Origin: a virus | Virus record (IMG/VR): IMGVR_UViG_3300040809_000789 | Span: 1 to 20,911 of that record | DNA length: 20,911 nucleotides | Direction: 5' to 3' (one strand) | Part shown: piece after piece, positions 13,071 through 19,712 of the stretch | Numbering within the stretch: position 1 is the stretch's first letter | How the letters are laid out: every line of letters starts with the position of its first letter | Position numbers and translations under genes: made by a program | Notes under the pieces: generated by a model | What the model saw: only the letters and a program-made list of their open reading frames with translations | What the model was told of the DNA's origin: nothing | Database searches by the model: none

Positions 13071-13490
13071 TTAACCCTCCAGACCAGCGTTTAAGTCGAT
13101 ATTGTCGAAGCCATCATCTTTTTTGTTTGAGGCGGTTGTACGACCACCATGCTGCGCGTTATAACCTGCCGCAACGTGTTCAGCACCGTTAGCCGCTAAG
13201 AATGCTTTAGCTTTTTCTAGACCAAGCGCTTTGGCGTCATCCGCATCTAAGCCTTTGTTAAGTGCCGCTACTTGCTCAGCCACTTCGTTAAGCTCTTTGT
13301 CAGCGTTTGCTGTTAGTTGGTCAGCAAGAGGTTTAACCGCTGCGTTAACAATCGATTCAACATCTTCTTTAGTGAAACCCTCACTAGCATTTGCGGCAAG
13401 CTTAGATTTCATTAGAGTTTTAAGCTCATCGTCTGTGACCTGACTATTAGCAGTCAAGCCTAACGCTTTGAGCATTTCACTACGATCCAT
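13071..13490 (-). CDS. Nested scaffold protein from an internal start, 139 aa
   Basis: Inside the protease gene the ATG at 13490 (MDRSEMLKALGLTANSQ) is preceded by GAGGAT at a six-base distance, a better ribosome site than that of the full gene. The product would be the acidic, alanine-rich helical C-terminal half, as in lambda C/Nu3, where an in-frame nested gene makes the scaffold. The split between the protease-like and helical parts falls just before this start. Independent expression is inferred, not shown. Confidence 0.55.
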   Translation of the reverse strand: MDRSEMLKALGLTANSQVTDDELKTLMKSKLAANASEGFTKEDVESIVNAAVKPLADQLTANADKELNEVAEQVAALNKGLDADDAKALGLEKAKAFLAANGAEHVAAGYNAQHGGRTTASNKKDDGFDNIDLNAGLEG

Positions 13491-14216
13491 AATTAGATCC
13501 TCATTTTGTTGGTTTACGTCAAATTCTTGACTATTGTAGCCTTTATCGGTTGCGGGTGCAAAAACGCCTTTTAGCTTTTCAACTAGCTTATTGAATGCGC
13601 TTTCGTTTAGAGGCTCCTGCTGCTCATCATTGGTAATATCATTAAAGTTGCAAACGAAAGTATTTTCAGAGTTAAATACCGCTGTTGTTTCTTTGCCGCC
13701 AGCTGGGTTGTCAACCGCTGCCAAATGGTTAAATTCTTGGTTAATAGCTGAGCGACTGTACTTTTGGCCTTTTGAGTTAACGCCAGACAGCTCATTACTA
13801 GAAAAATAAAGACCAGTTGATACGCCTAAATCTTCTTTACTATCAAGCTTTGATTGTAGTTTATCACCGTTAGTTTGCGCCGCTAATAGTGATTTCTTAA
13901 TTTCTGCGTCAGCATACCAGGTATCGTTAACTTCATAGACGTTAGTTACCACTCCACCACTAAAGAAGTCCATTAAACCATTACCCTCTAGCGCACTTAC
14001 AAAGTTACCGTTTTTGTCTACAGGGTGGTCAATAGTGAAAGGCTTACCAATCATTGTAGGCATACCTTTTTCGTTCTCTTCTTTGGGATAGTAAACGCCA
14101 TTCATAACACCAGAATTAGTGGTTATTGGAATGCCTTTTAACTTGTAATGCGTCTCGTTAGATTCAATCTGCGAGCCTTTTGCATTGGTTTGTATTACTA
14201 GCTTATTAGTTTTCAT
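13071..14216 (-). CDS. Prohead protease with fused scaffold region, 381 aa
   Basis: The N-terminal ~190 residues resemble the DUF2213-type phage prohead protease: PFTIDHP with His64, GVSTGLYFS with Ser133, and FNHLAAVDNPAG with His164, the last segment being typical of this family. These are the likely catalytic region. After residue ~200 the chain becomes a charged, alanine-rich helical domain typical of capsid scaffolds. An internal ATG at residue 243 has its own SD, so a separate scaffold may be made (see 13071-13490). The gene starts directly after the U tract of a hairpin (14217-14244), with AGGG as the only SD-like element, inside that hairpin's stem. Confidence 0.78.
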   Translation of the reverse strand: MKTNKLVIQTNAKGSQIESNETHYKLKGIPITTNSGVMNGVYYPKEENEKGMPTMIGKPFTIDHPVDKNGNFVSALEGNGLMDFFSGGVVTNVYEVNDTWYADAEIKKSLLAAQTNGDKLQSKLDSKEDLGVSTGLYFSSNELSGVNSKGQKYSRSAINQEFNHLAAVDNPAGGKETTAVFNSENTFVCNFNDITNDEQQEPLNESAFNKLVEKLKGVFAPATDKGYNSQEFDVNQQNEDLIMDRSEMLKALGLTANSQVTDDELKTLMKSKLAANASEGFTKEDVESIVNAAVKPLADQLTANADKELNEVAEQVAALNKGLDADDAKALGLEKAKAFLAANGAEHVAAGYNAQHGGRTTASNKKDDGFDNIDLNAGLEG

Positions 14217-14244
14217 AAAAAAGCCCTATGTGTTAGATAGGGCT
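14217..14244 (-). terminator. Intrinsic terminator abutting the protease start codon
   Basis: On the minus strand AGCCCTAT and ATAGGGCT pair around a seven-base loop and run into six T residues that end at the ATG of the protease gene. The 3' arm also contains the only SD-like AGGG. It can act as a terminator of upstream transcripts or as a structure hiding the ribosome site. Confidence 0.7.
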
Positions 14245-14253
14245 ATTGTAGCA
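14245..14253 (-). promoter_or_regulatory. Extended -10 promoter for the capsid operon
   Basis: The minus strand reads TGC-TACAAT, one mismatch from the extended -10 consensus; no clear -35 is present. A start site six to eight bases downstream would fall inside the hairpin 14222-14244, removing most of its 5' arm. Confidence 0.5.
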
Positions 14254-14282
14254 AGTTTTAAAAGGTGGGGCTAATTACAGTA

Positions 14283-14393
14283 TTATTTTGCTTTAGGCGG
14301 CTCTTTTGGTTTGCATGATTTGATGCATGGTTGATAACCGCCAAGGTTTTCTCTTGCTCTTTTGCATCCGTCACATTTACACTTTTCACTCAT
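14283..14393 (-). CDS. Cysteine-rich mini-protein, 36 aa
   Basis: The frame encodes MSEKCKCDGCKRARENLGGY and a lysine/proline tail, with five cysteines (CKCDGC at residues 5-10 and CIKSC at 23-27). That spacing suits binding of one zinc ion by two knuckles, C-x-C-x2-C and C-x3-C. It has an excellent SD (GGAGG, eight bases before the ATG). It sits alone between the 332-aa gene and the protease. Function is unknown; small zinc-knuckle proteins can bind nucleic acid or host proteins. Confidence 0.6.
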   Translation of the reverse strand: MSEKCKCDGCKRARENLGGYQPCIKSCKPKEPPKAK

Positions 14394-14447
14394 TACACCA
14401 ACCTCCGTAAAATTAAAATTCGTTGCTTCTTTGTACCGCGTAAAGAT

Positions 14448-14465
14448 GGATAGTTAAAACTATCC
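14448..14465. repeat. Inverted repeat with 8-bp arms
   Basis: GGATAGTT and AACTATCC are perfect complements around two bases, just downstream of the 332-aa gene stop. There is no T tract on the minus strand, so it is not a standard terminator; an operator or an mRNA 3' end structure is possible. Confidence 0.6.
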
Positions 14466-14486
14466 CTCATTTTCTTTGTTATCATT

Positions 14487-15485
14487 CTAGTCACTTGGTA
14501 ATTCCTTGTTCAATTCCTCAGCCCATAAAGATGCGTAACTAACTAAATCTAACAAGCTATCTTCATGTAGCCGATTAGAGTTGCTATATTGACGCACAGC
14601 TTTAACGCAAGTAAGCAGCAAGCAAACATCAGAGCCTTTTAGTTCTTTACCTGTTAACGCGTTAAATGCTTTTGCCGCTGCATCAAATGAGCGCTCACCA
14701 GTGCCGTTTGAGTCGTATTGCTCACCGCGCTGTTTTTGCACTTCGATGCACTCAGATAGGTATTGTTTTGATGTTTTGTGCTTTTTATCCGTACTTACTG
14801 ACTTGGTTGTTTTGGGTGCGGACTTATTTACAGCGTTGTAAATGTCATTTTCAATATCTCTAATGTGCTTCTTGAAATCTTGCTCTAAATTCACGCTGGT
14901 TTTAAACGTTATCTCGATATTATCATCAGCATTCTTTCTTGCTGAATCAGGAATTGCATACTCAAGCCCTTCATCACTTTCACCAATAATAAAGCGACCT
15001 TTTTCACCATCACCACTTAATTCCGAGCGCGTTTTATCTATGACTTTTTTAATGTCACTTTCCCCCGCCTCACGCTCATTCATCATGCGCTTAAGCTTGC
15101 CTATTGCCATTATTTGATTGTAGGTTAGTTTGCGCTTGCACCACTCTTTATGATTTTTTGCTGCGTAAATATAATCAGGGCAAATAACTAAAACACCGTA
15201 CTTTTGCAACCCTAAAAAGGAGCAGCACGCTGAATTTTGATATTCAAACCCAAACAACCCAAACACCTCAACAACATCATTATACTTTTGCTCGGTGTCT
15301 AGCTCTGATTTTTCAATGTAGTCACCTATGCGTGGTTCGTTTAGTTGGAAGTCTGACTTTGATAATATTTCAGAGTGAGAATACAAACCACCATCAACAG
15401 CGGACGCTAGGCGATTTTTATAATCAACAAACTGCTTACCACTAGCAAAACAAACCAAACCATCTTCCCATTCAATATTATTCAT
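14487..15485 (-). CDS. Two-part protein with C-terminal DUF6378-like domain, 332 aa
   Basis: The last ~95 residues (from about 236) match the pattern of the phage DUF6378 family: QRGEQYDSNGTGERSFDAAA, then DVCLLLTCVKAVRQ, then HEDSLLDLVSYASLWAEEL. This is a helical domain with conserved RG-Y, ERS and H-DS-D residues; its activity is unknown to me. The first ~235 residues are unrelated, mixed alpha/beta with three cysteines near CCSFLGLQKYGVLVICPDYI and a charged linker. DUF6378 proteins are usually short and early-gene associated, so this is an N-terminal extension or fusion, encoded in the place where a portal gene is expected. GGAG lies ten bases before the ATG. Confidence 0.6.
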   Translation of the reverse strand: MNNIEWEDGLVCFASGKQFVDYKNRLASAVDGGLYSHSEILSKSDFQLNEPRIGDYIEKSELDTEQKYNDVVEVFGLFGFEYQNSACCSFLGLQKYGVLVICPDYIYAAKNHKEWCKRKLTYNQIMAIGKLKRMMNEREAGESDIKKVIDKTRSELSGDGEKGRFIIGESDEGLEYAIPDSARKNADDNIEITFKTSVNLEQDFKKHIRDIENDIYNAVNKSAPKTTKSVSTDKKHKTSKQYLSECIEVQKQRGEQYDSNGTGERSFDAAAKAFNALTGKELKGSDVCLLLTCVKAVRQYSNSNRLHEDSLLDLVSYASLWAEELNKELPSD

Positions 15486-15487
15486 TG

Positions 15488-15853
15488 TTAAATTACTCCT
15501 ATCTCATTAATTATCGCTGAAACCACTGGTACGCTACTGAAAACATCAGGGTTATACTTAATAACAATATAAACCGATGCAGCATCAAGAACCTGATTAT
15601 GCACCACCTTGTCTATATTGTTTTTCTTGATCCACTCTGGCGCGCGCTTGGAGTTAGAAATCCCACAATTAAAAATCTGGCAATCAACTAAGTTGATAAA
15701 TCTATCATCACCCACAGGTACACCATCTAGAGCGACTGAATCTATCGATACATTATCAAGTTGCCAAATTACAATCATGTGCAAGTCTCCTGTGTCATTA
15801 TCGACACTACGGAGCATAACAAACCCTTCCTTGCGCTTTGTTTCGCAAACCAT
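15488..15853 (-). CDS. Soluble protein, 121 aa, unknown
   Basis: The ATG at 15853 is preferred to the GTG one codon upstream because it overlaps the upstream stop as TGATG and follows GGGGTGG. The protein is beta-rich in its first half (MIVIWQLDNVSIDSVALDGV) and mixed afterwards, without membrane segments. It ends two bases before the start of the 332-aa gene. No family was recognised. It is part of a four-gene minus-strand accessory block. Confidence 0.55.
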   Translation of the reverse strand: MVCETKRKEGFVMLRSVDNDTGDLHMIVIWQLDNVSIDSVALDGVPVGDDRFINLVDCQIFNCGISNSKRAPEWIKKNNIDKVVHNQVLDAASVYIVIKYNPDVFSSVPVVSAIINEIGVI

Positions 15854-16164
15854 CACACCACCCCTATCTCAAAATCATCTGCCATTTGCTTCAACTCATC
15901 ATAAGCAGCGTTATAAATTAATTCACTTAATTCATTGCGACAATCGCAACATTCAGCACCGTCTAGCCATTTATTGATTAGCGGCATCATGTCTAGGCTG
16001 TTACATATGTTGTCACGGTTAATTAGCTTTTCATTATTCCACTCTGTACTACGGTCATATTGCACTTCATTTGCCGCAACTAATTTAGCTGCACCATGCA
16101 GCCAATCACAACGGTTAGCATTCTTAGCTGCAATTGCTGCGTCTTTTGCTTGTACTATGTTCAT
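15853..16164 (-). CDS. Helical cysteine-containing protein, 103 aa, unknown
   Basis: The protein is helical and acidic, beginning MNIVQAKDAAIAAKNANRCD and containing DGAECCDCRNELSELIYNAA near residues 68-87. The CCDC cluster plus single cysteines at 19 and 54 could bind metal, but spacing does not match a known finger. It starts on the stop of the previous gene. No family was recognised. Confidence 0.55.
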   Translation of the reverse strand: MNIVQAKDAAIAAKNANRCDWLHGAAKLVAANEVQYDRSTEWNNEKLINRDNICNSLDMMPLINKWLDGAECCDCRNELSELIYNAAYDELKQMADDFEIGVV

Positions 16165-16352
16165 TATTCAACTTCCTCCCAAAAACCTTTACTGTCAAGA
16201 TGCGCGCAAGATGTTTTAAATCCTGGCTTTGGCGTTACTATACAAATTTCAATTCCATCATCATTGGTGATATACCAATCATTTACAACATCGTAAACCT
16301 TGCCAGCTGTTATGTATTCGCATTCGTTATAGTCAGTTTTTACTTTCATCAT
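16164..16352 (-). CDS. Small SH3-like phage protein, 62 aa
   Basis: The start is placed at 16352 (ATG ATG) because GGAGG lies five bases upstream; the longer frame from 16364 would begin before the SD itself. The sequence (MMKVKTDYNECEYITAGKVY, then DVVNDWYITNDDGIEICIVT) fits the widespread small beta-barrel phage proteins with a 'Y.....GKvYeV' core and a late W near the C-terminus. Their exact role is unknown. It is the first gene after a good minus-strand promoter. Confidence 0.6.
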   Translation of the reverse strand: MMKVKTDYNECEYITAGKVYDVVNDWYITNDDGIEICIVTPKPGFKTSCAHLDSKGFWEEVE

Positions 16353-16381
16353 TACTACCTCCATTCATTTAACTTGCACTA

Positions 16382-16410
16382 AATATAATATTAAACAAAA
16401 CACTTTACAA
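16382..16410 (-). promoter_or_regulatory. Sigma70-type promoter, minus strand (accessory block)
   Basis: On the minus strand TTGTAA (16410-16405), 17 bases and TATATT (16387-16382) precede the gene starting at 16352 by about 30 bases. The -35 overlaps that of the opposing promoter. Confidence 0.6.
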
Positions 16411-16432
16411 GTATTATTTTTAGGGTTATTGT
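16404..16432 (+). promoter_or_regulatory. Sigma70-type promoter, plus strand (third accessory island)
   Basis: TTTACA (16404-16409), a 17-base spacer and TATTGT (16427-16432) lie about 31 bases before the GTG at 16464. Five of its six -35 bases are also those of the minus-strand promoter. Confidence 0.6.
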
Positions 16433-16463
16433 TTGTATCGAAATTAATTATTGGAGATAGAGA

Positions 16464-17207
16464 GTGAGCGATATTAAATACCCTTATATTGGGAGAATCA
16501 CGAAAAGTGGTTCGATAATTTTGTTTTATGGCAAAGGCACAGGTGTAACTTTAGATTCTAAAACTTGTGTCACTACAGATGGCGAGCATAACGATAATAT
16601 TGATGAGCGTTACTTCAAAAACATCACCCGCGAATACCTAGCTAACACATACGGAAAGGTTGAAAGCAAAGAGCATGCGGAGTTTATTGTTGAGTTGGCT
16701 GAGAATGCAGGGTTTACAGTCTCTCGTATTGTAGCTATTGATAGCGTTAATTCATTTATGTTTTATGATGCAAGCAATTGTAGTTTGCACAGGGTAAATC
16801 AAGATGAACTTTCAAATGAAGAAGGTCGAAAACAAATCACAATACCAATGCCACCTAAGTGTGATGAACCACTAAACAACGGCGATAACCTTTTATTTGG
16901 TGGTGATGATAAGTGTAAGGAATGGCCCTGTGTTGGTGATGAGGTTTTAGCACCATTTGACCGAGTAAACGTAAAAGCAACCGTATGCTGGCAGAGAGTT
17001 AACGATAGCGGCATACATGTGTCACTTTTATTTGATGATGATTACGAGGCTTTTTGGTGCGTCACAGGAGATTTACAAAAACCAAAAACATTAGAAGAAG
17101 AGTTGTGTGAAGACATTGAGTACGCAATACACCACTTTGAAGGTGATAAAGTAGCCGGTAGAAAATGGCTAATGAATAAATACAACATAACCAAAAAGCC
17201 GCAATAG
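16464..17207 (+). CDS. Modular accessory protein, 247 aa, unknown
   Basis: Translation begins at a GTG seven bases after GGAG. Several short modules can be seen: a beta-rich start (YPYIGRITKSGSIILFYGKG), a helical motif ITREYLANTYGKVESKEHAE at about residues 54-73, and an SH3-like block (WPCVGDEVLAPFDRVNVKAT, from about 158). A C-terminal helix domain (EEELCEDIEYAIHHFEGDK) follows. I recall the REYL-SKEHAEF and WP-VGDEV modules in other phage accessory proteins, in differing combinations. It is the first gene of the third island. Its reaction, if any, is unknown. Confidence 0.6.
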   Translation: MSDIKYPYIGRITKSGSIILFYGKGTGVTLDSKTCVTTDGEHNDNIDERYFKNITREYLANTYGKVESKEHAEFIVELAENAGFTVSRIVAIDSVNSFMFYDASNCSLHRVNQDELSNEEGRKQITIPMPPKCDEPLNNGDNLLFGGDDKCKEWPCVGDEVLAPFDRVNVKATVCWQRVNDSGIHVSLLFDDDYEAFWCVTGDLQKPKTLEEELCEDIEYAIHHFEGDKVAGRKWLMNKYNITKKPQ

Positions 17208-17224
17208 CGGCTAAGGATTTTAAT

Positions 17225-17548
17225 ATGATTAAAAAAGAGAAGATTTACATAAAAGATATAGCAAAAGCGCCTTACTTTGATAGGTTTTTCTATTACTTAT
17301 TAAATCACCTTGGCACAGATATATTTGATCGTGATTATATGACTATAAACCCGTTAAAGTGGTGTTTGATGACTGTTATAGTTGCCGCATACACGGTGTT
17401 TGTTTACTTGGTAGTAACCCCTGTCGTAGGTATTCCTTTGTTGGCGTATGATGCACATAAAATGCCAAAACTATACGAATCAAGCGAGTTTAACGGCTAT
17501 TATCAGAATGACGTATATTTATTAAGGGAGTTGCCGGCTAACCAATAA
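17225..17548 (+). CDS. Membrane-anchored protein, 107 aa, unknown
   Basis: A basic start (MIKKEKIYIKDIAKAPYFDR) leads to a hydrophobic stretch at about residues 47-74 (CLMTVIVAAYTVFVYLVVTP), then an exposed tail with many Y and E residues. AAGGAT precedes the ATG. The gene's last 11 bases overlap the 3' end of the large terminase gene on the other strand, and no terminator lies between, so transcripts may collide here. Function is unknown. Confidence 0.58.
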   Translation: MIKKEKIYIKDIAKAPYFDRFFYYLLNHLGTDIFDRDYMTINPLKWCLMTVIVAAYTVFVYLVVTPVVGIPLLAYDAHKMPKLYESSEFNGYYQNDVYLLRELPANQ

Positions 17549-19154
17549 AATCATCAAGCCAGTCTGAGCTTTCAACCATAGCAAAAGCCATGACACCACC
17601 ATCAAACAAGTTAGGGCTTGGTATTCCTCGTTTTGCCAAGTCCTTTTTACTTTCAACCTTATCTTTTCCGTTATTATCAGTGTCGCGCAGTATGCGGCTC
17701 ATCTCGCTTATGAACTCTTCAAGTATTTGCGGATCCATTGACTCACTATCAAAACTAATCATTTCATCTTCGTTGAATTCCTCACCTTCCATGAGCGCCA
17801 TGTAAGTGTTTTTAACTCTATCAGCAAATGACCAAGTTGATTGCGCTTTAACGTTTGCGAACTTATCTTTGTTTGTTTTTCCTGGCGCATACTCATCAGT
17901 TGGATCGACAATATCCTTACTGCCAGCATTAAACCCTGTGAACACAACTTTTTCATATCCGTTTTGCGTGTTTCTTTCCTCGTTAAACTCATCAAAGCTT
18001 GAACCAGCATTAGAGCCAACGCCAACAGAGTCATAGATAATACTTGCCTTGTTGTCATATGCTAAGTTATAAACGCGTTTGTATGATTTGCGACTCTCAT
18101 GCTCTTTGTGCTGCCACTTGTCAATGTGAGTTACCACAGAGCCGTGGCGCATAACCGTAGTATTCCAGTCTTTACCACCATCCATAATATCAAAGCCGAC
18201 AACTTTCGAGCCAGATGGTTCAAAGCCCAACTTCTTATGTGCATCAATACAGGCTCTAGCGTAAAGCGCAGGTATTAACACACCTTCAACAGAAGCATCG
18301 TAATCAACATCAATTTCTTGCGCTACTGTTACTGGGTCCTGCTCTCTAACTTGCTTATCGTACCAAGCTTGATCTTTACGCGGGTCATCTTGCCACCTAA
18401 GAGTTAAAACCTTAACTTTACCGCTAAATCGTTTTCTGTAAAATGAGTTACCGTTTCCGTTCGGTGTTGATATATCAATCTGGCAGTTGGTTGTTTGTGA
18501 TAGTGCCGCGTCCGCAGCTTCTTGACGCTCAAGGAATGCAGCCTCATCAACAAAGTAAATTGATGTACGCGCACCACGGCCAATGTCATAACCACCTTCA
18601 CCGGTTAGCGTTGAGCCGTTTTCAGGATTGGTTATCTTTAAGAAGTTAGCGTGCTCTTTTTCGCTATAACCAGTAGGCAAAAACTCCTTTGGTATAAAGC
18701 GTAAAAACTGCCTACCTTTCTCAAATATGCTTTTAGGGTCGCCAAGGCGGTCAACTAAGTCAACTTTACGCGAACCATAGCCAGCCGTGTAATCATCCCA
18801 AAATAACCACATCGTACAGCCGTATGCGATAGACAGCCAAGACAAGCCAAAATCACGAGTCTTTTCTACTAAGCCTCTTTCTCTATTCCGCCACCTTTCG
18901 TGGATCCATTGTAAAGTTTCAACTTGCTTAGGAAATAGAATAAATGGCACTACGGCTGGTAAATCACGCTCAAGGTTACGCGGGTCGAATGTCATACCCC
19001 AATCGGTTATAAAATCCCAAGGATGGTTTTTGTAGTGCAACTTTGCCGCGGCTAATGCTTTTTGGTTTTGACGCAGAAAAGAAAGCCGTCTTTGGCGCTC
19101 TGCAAGGACGGCTGAATAGTTTGGATTTTTAAAGTCTATTTCAAGATTTGCCAT
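17538..19154 (-). CDS. Terminase large subunit, 538 aa
   Basis: This ATPase-nuclease motor packages DNA into the prohead. The ATPase half has a Walker A-like EKTRDFGLSW (97-106), Walker B IYFVDEAAF with Asp203 and Glu204, and the coupling motif ISTPNG (228-233). The RNase H-like nuclease half has the expected acidic residues: Asp322 in VGFDIMDGG, Asp375 in IIYDSVGVG and Asp518 in LFDGGVMAF. Length is normal for the family. It overlaps the small subunit gene by 14 bases. Downstream, instead of a portal gene, there is a plus-strand gene overlapping its 3' end. Confidence 0.93.
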   Translation of the reverse strand: MANLEIDFKNPNYSAVLAERQRRLSFLRQNQKALAAAKLHYKNHPWDFITDWGMTFDPRNLERDLPAVVPFILFPKQVETLQWIHERWRNRERGLVEKTRDFGLSWLSIAYGCTMWLFWDDYTAGYGSRKVDLVDRLGDPKSIFEKGRQFLRFIPKEFLPTGYSEKEHANFLKITNPENGSTLTGEGGYDIGRGARTSIYFVDEAAFLERQEAADAALSQTTNCQIDISTPNGNGNSFYRKRFSGKVKVLTLRWQDDPRKDQAWYDKQVREQDPVTVAQEIDVDYDASVEGVLIPALYARACIDAHKKLGFEPSGSKVVGFDIMDGGKDWNTTVMRHGSVVTHIDKWQHKEHESRKSYKRVYNLAYDNKASIIYDSVGVGSNAGSSFDEFNEERNTQNGYEKVVFTGFNAGSKDIVDPTDEYAPGKTNKDKFANVKAQSTWSFADRVKNTYMALMEGEEFNEDEMISFDSESMDPQILEEFISEMSRILRDTDNNGKDKVESKKDLAKRGIPSPNLFDGGVMAFAMVESSDWLDDFIG

Positions 19155-19629
19155 TAATCATATCTTGATAAATACGTGTCGCTTCGGATGGGTCCATCTC
19201 ATGAGTGATTTGTTTAACGTCATGCGATACCTTTCCGCTGTGCTCTATTTCAGAGCTATCTTTAAGCCCAAGGTCGCGTGCTATTATGTTAGCATTTAAA
19301 ACGCCGCCAGCCGCTCCTGTGAACTTCTGTTCACGCATTACTGACTCAATATGCTTAGTGACTTCCAAGTATTCAGGCTTTGCTTTGTAGTTATGCCAGG
19401 TTGATACGCTTACATTCAAGAATACACAAAGACCTTCCTGGGTCATTGCTCGCATCTTAAATTCATCACCGTAGATGATTTCGCCTTGACTAGAAAATGG
19501 CTTTTGAATGTGAATTGGATTATCTTTGCACCACGCAAAATATTCGTATGCTCTATGTAGCATTTCATCAGGTGAATTAAAGCATGGCGGCTGCCCTACG
19601 CTTTTCTTAGCTACCTCCCACAACTCCAT
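19141..19629 (-). CDS. Terminase small subunit, 162 aa
   Basis: This is the DNA-recognition partner of the large terminase. The N-terminal part (FNSPDEMLHRAYEYFAWCKD) and the helix-turn-helix-like MTQEGLCVFLNVSVSTWHNY (about residues 62-81) match the pattern of phage DNA-packaging proteins of the terminase small-subunit group. The C-terminal part carries the oligomerisation region typical of them (NIIARDLGLKDSSEIEHSGK). GGTGG precedes the ATG. It overlaps the large subunit gene, and its promoter region follows the terminator at 19690-19712. Confidence 0.85.
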   Translation of the reverse strand: MELWEVAKKSVGQPPCFNSPDEMLHRAYEYFAWCKDNPIHIQKPFSSQGEIIYGDEFKMRAMTQEGLCVFLNVSVSTWHNYKAKPEYLEVTKHIESVMREQKFTGAAGGVLNANIIARDLGLKDSSEIEHSGKVSHDVKQITHEMDPSEATRIYQDMINGKS

Positions 19630-19667
19630 AAAACCACCTTATTAAAATTAATAAAAACTTAAACATA

Positions 19668-19676
19668 ATATTACCA
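19668..19676 (-). promoter_or_regulatory. Possible extended -10 promoter for the terminase operon
   Basis: The minus strand reads TGG-TAATAT just after the terminator at 19690-19712; a shifted TATTAT (19670-19665) is an alternative -10. No good -35 is visible. Confidence 0.38.
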
Positions 19677-19689
19677 CAAAGCAGAAAAT

Positions 19690-19712
19690 AAAAAAGCCTC
19701 AGTTAAGAGGCT
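19690..19712 (-). terminator. Minus-strand intrinsic terminator before the terminase genes
   Basis: On the minus strand AGCCTC and GAGGCT pair around a six-base loop and are followed by six T residues. The stop codon of the preceding gene lies in the loop. Confidence 0.8.

Noticed and set aside
15609-15977. 122-codon open frame on the plus strand
   Set aside because: It is antisense to two minus-strand genes that have overlapping starts and stops and ribosome sites; this frame has no ribosome site.
17759-18058. 99-codon open frame inside the large terminase gene
   Set aside because: The terminase frame contains all catalytic motifs across this stretch, and the alternative frame has no ribosome site.
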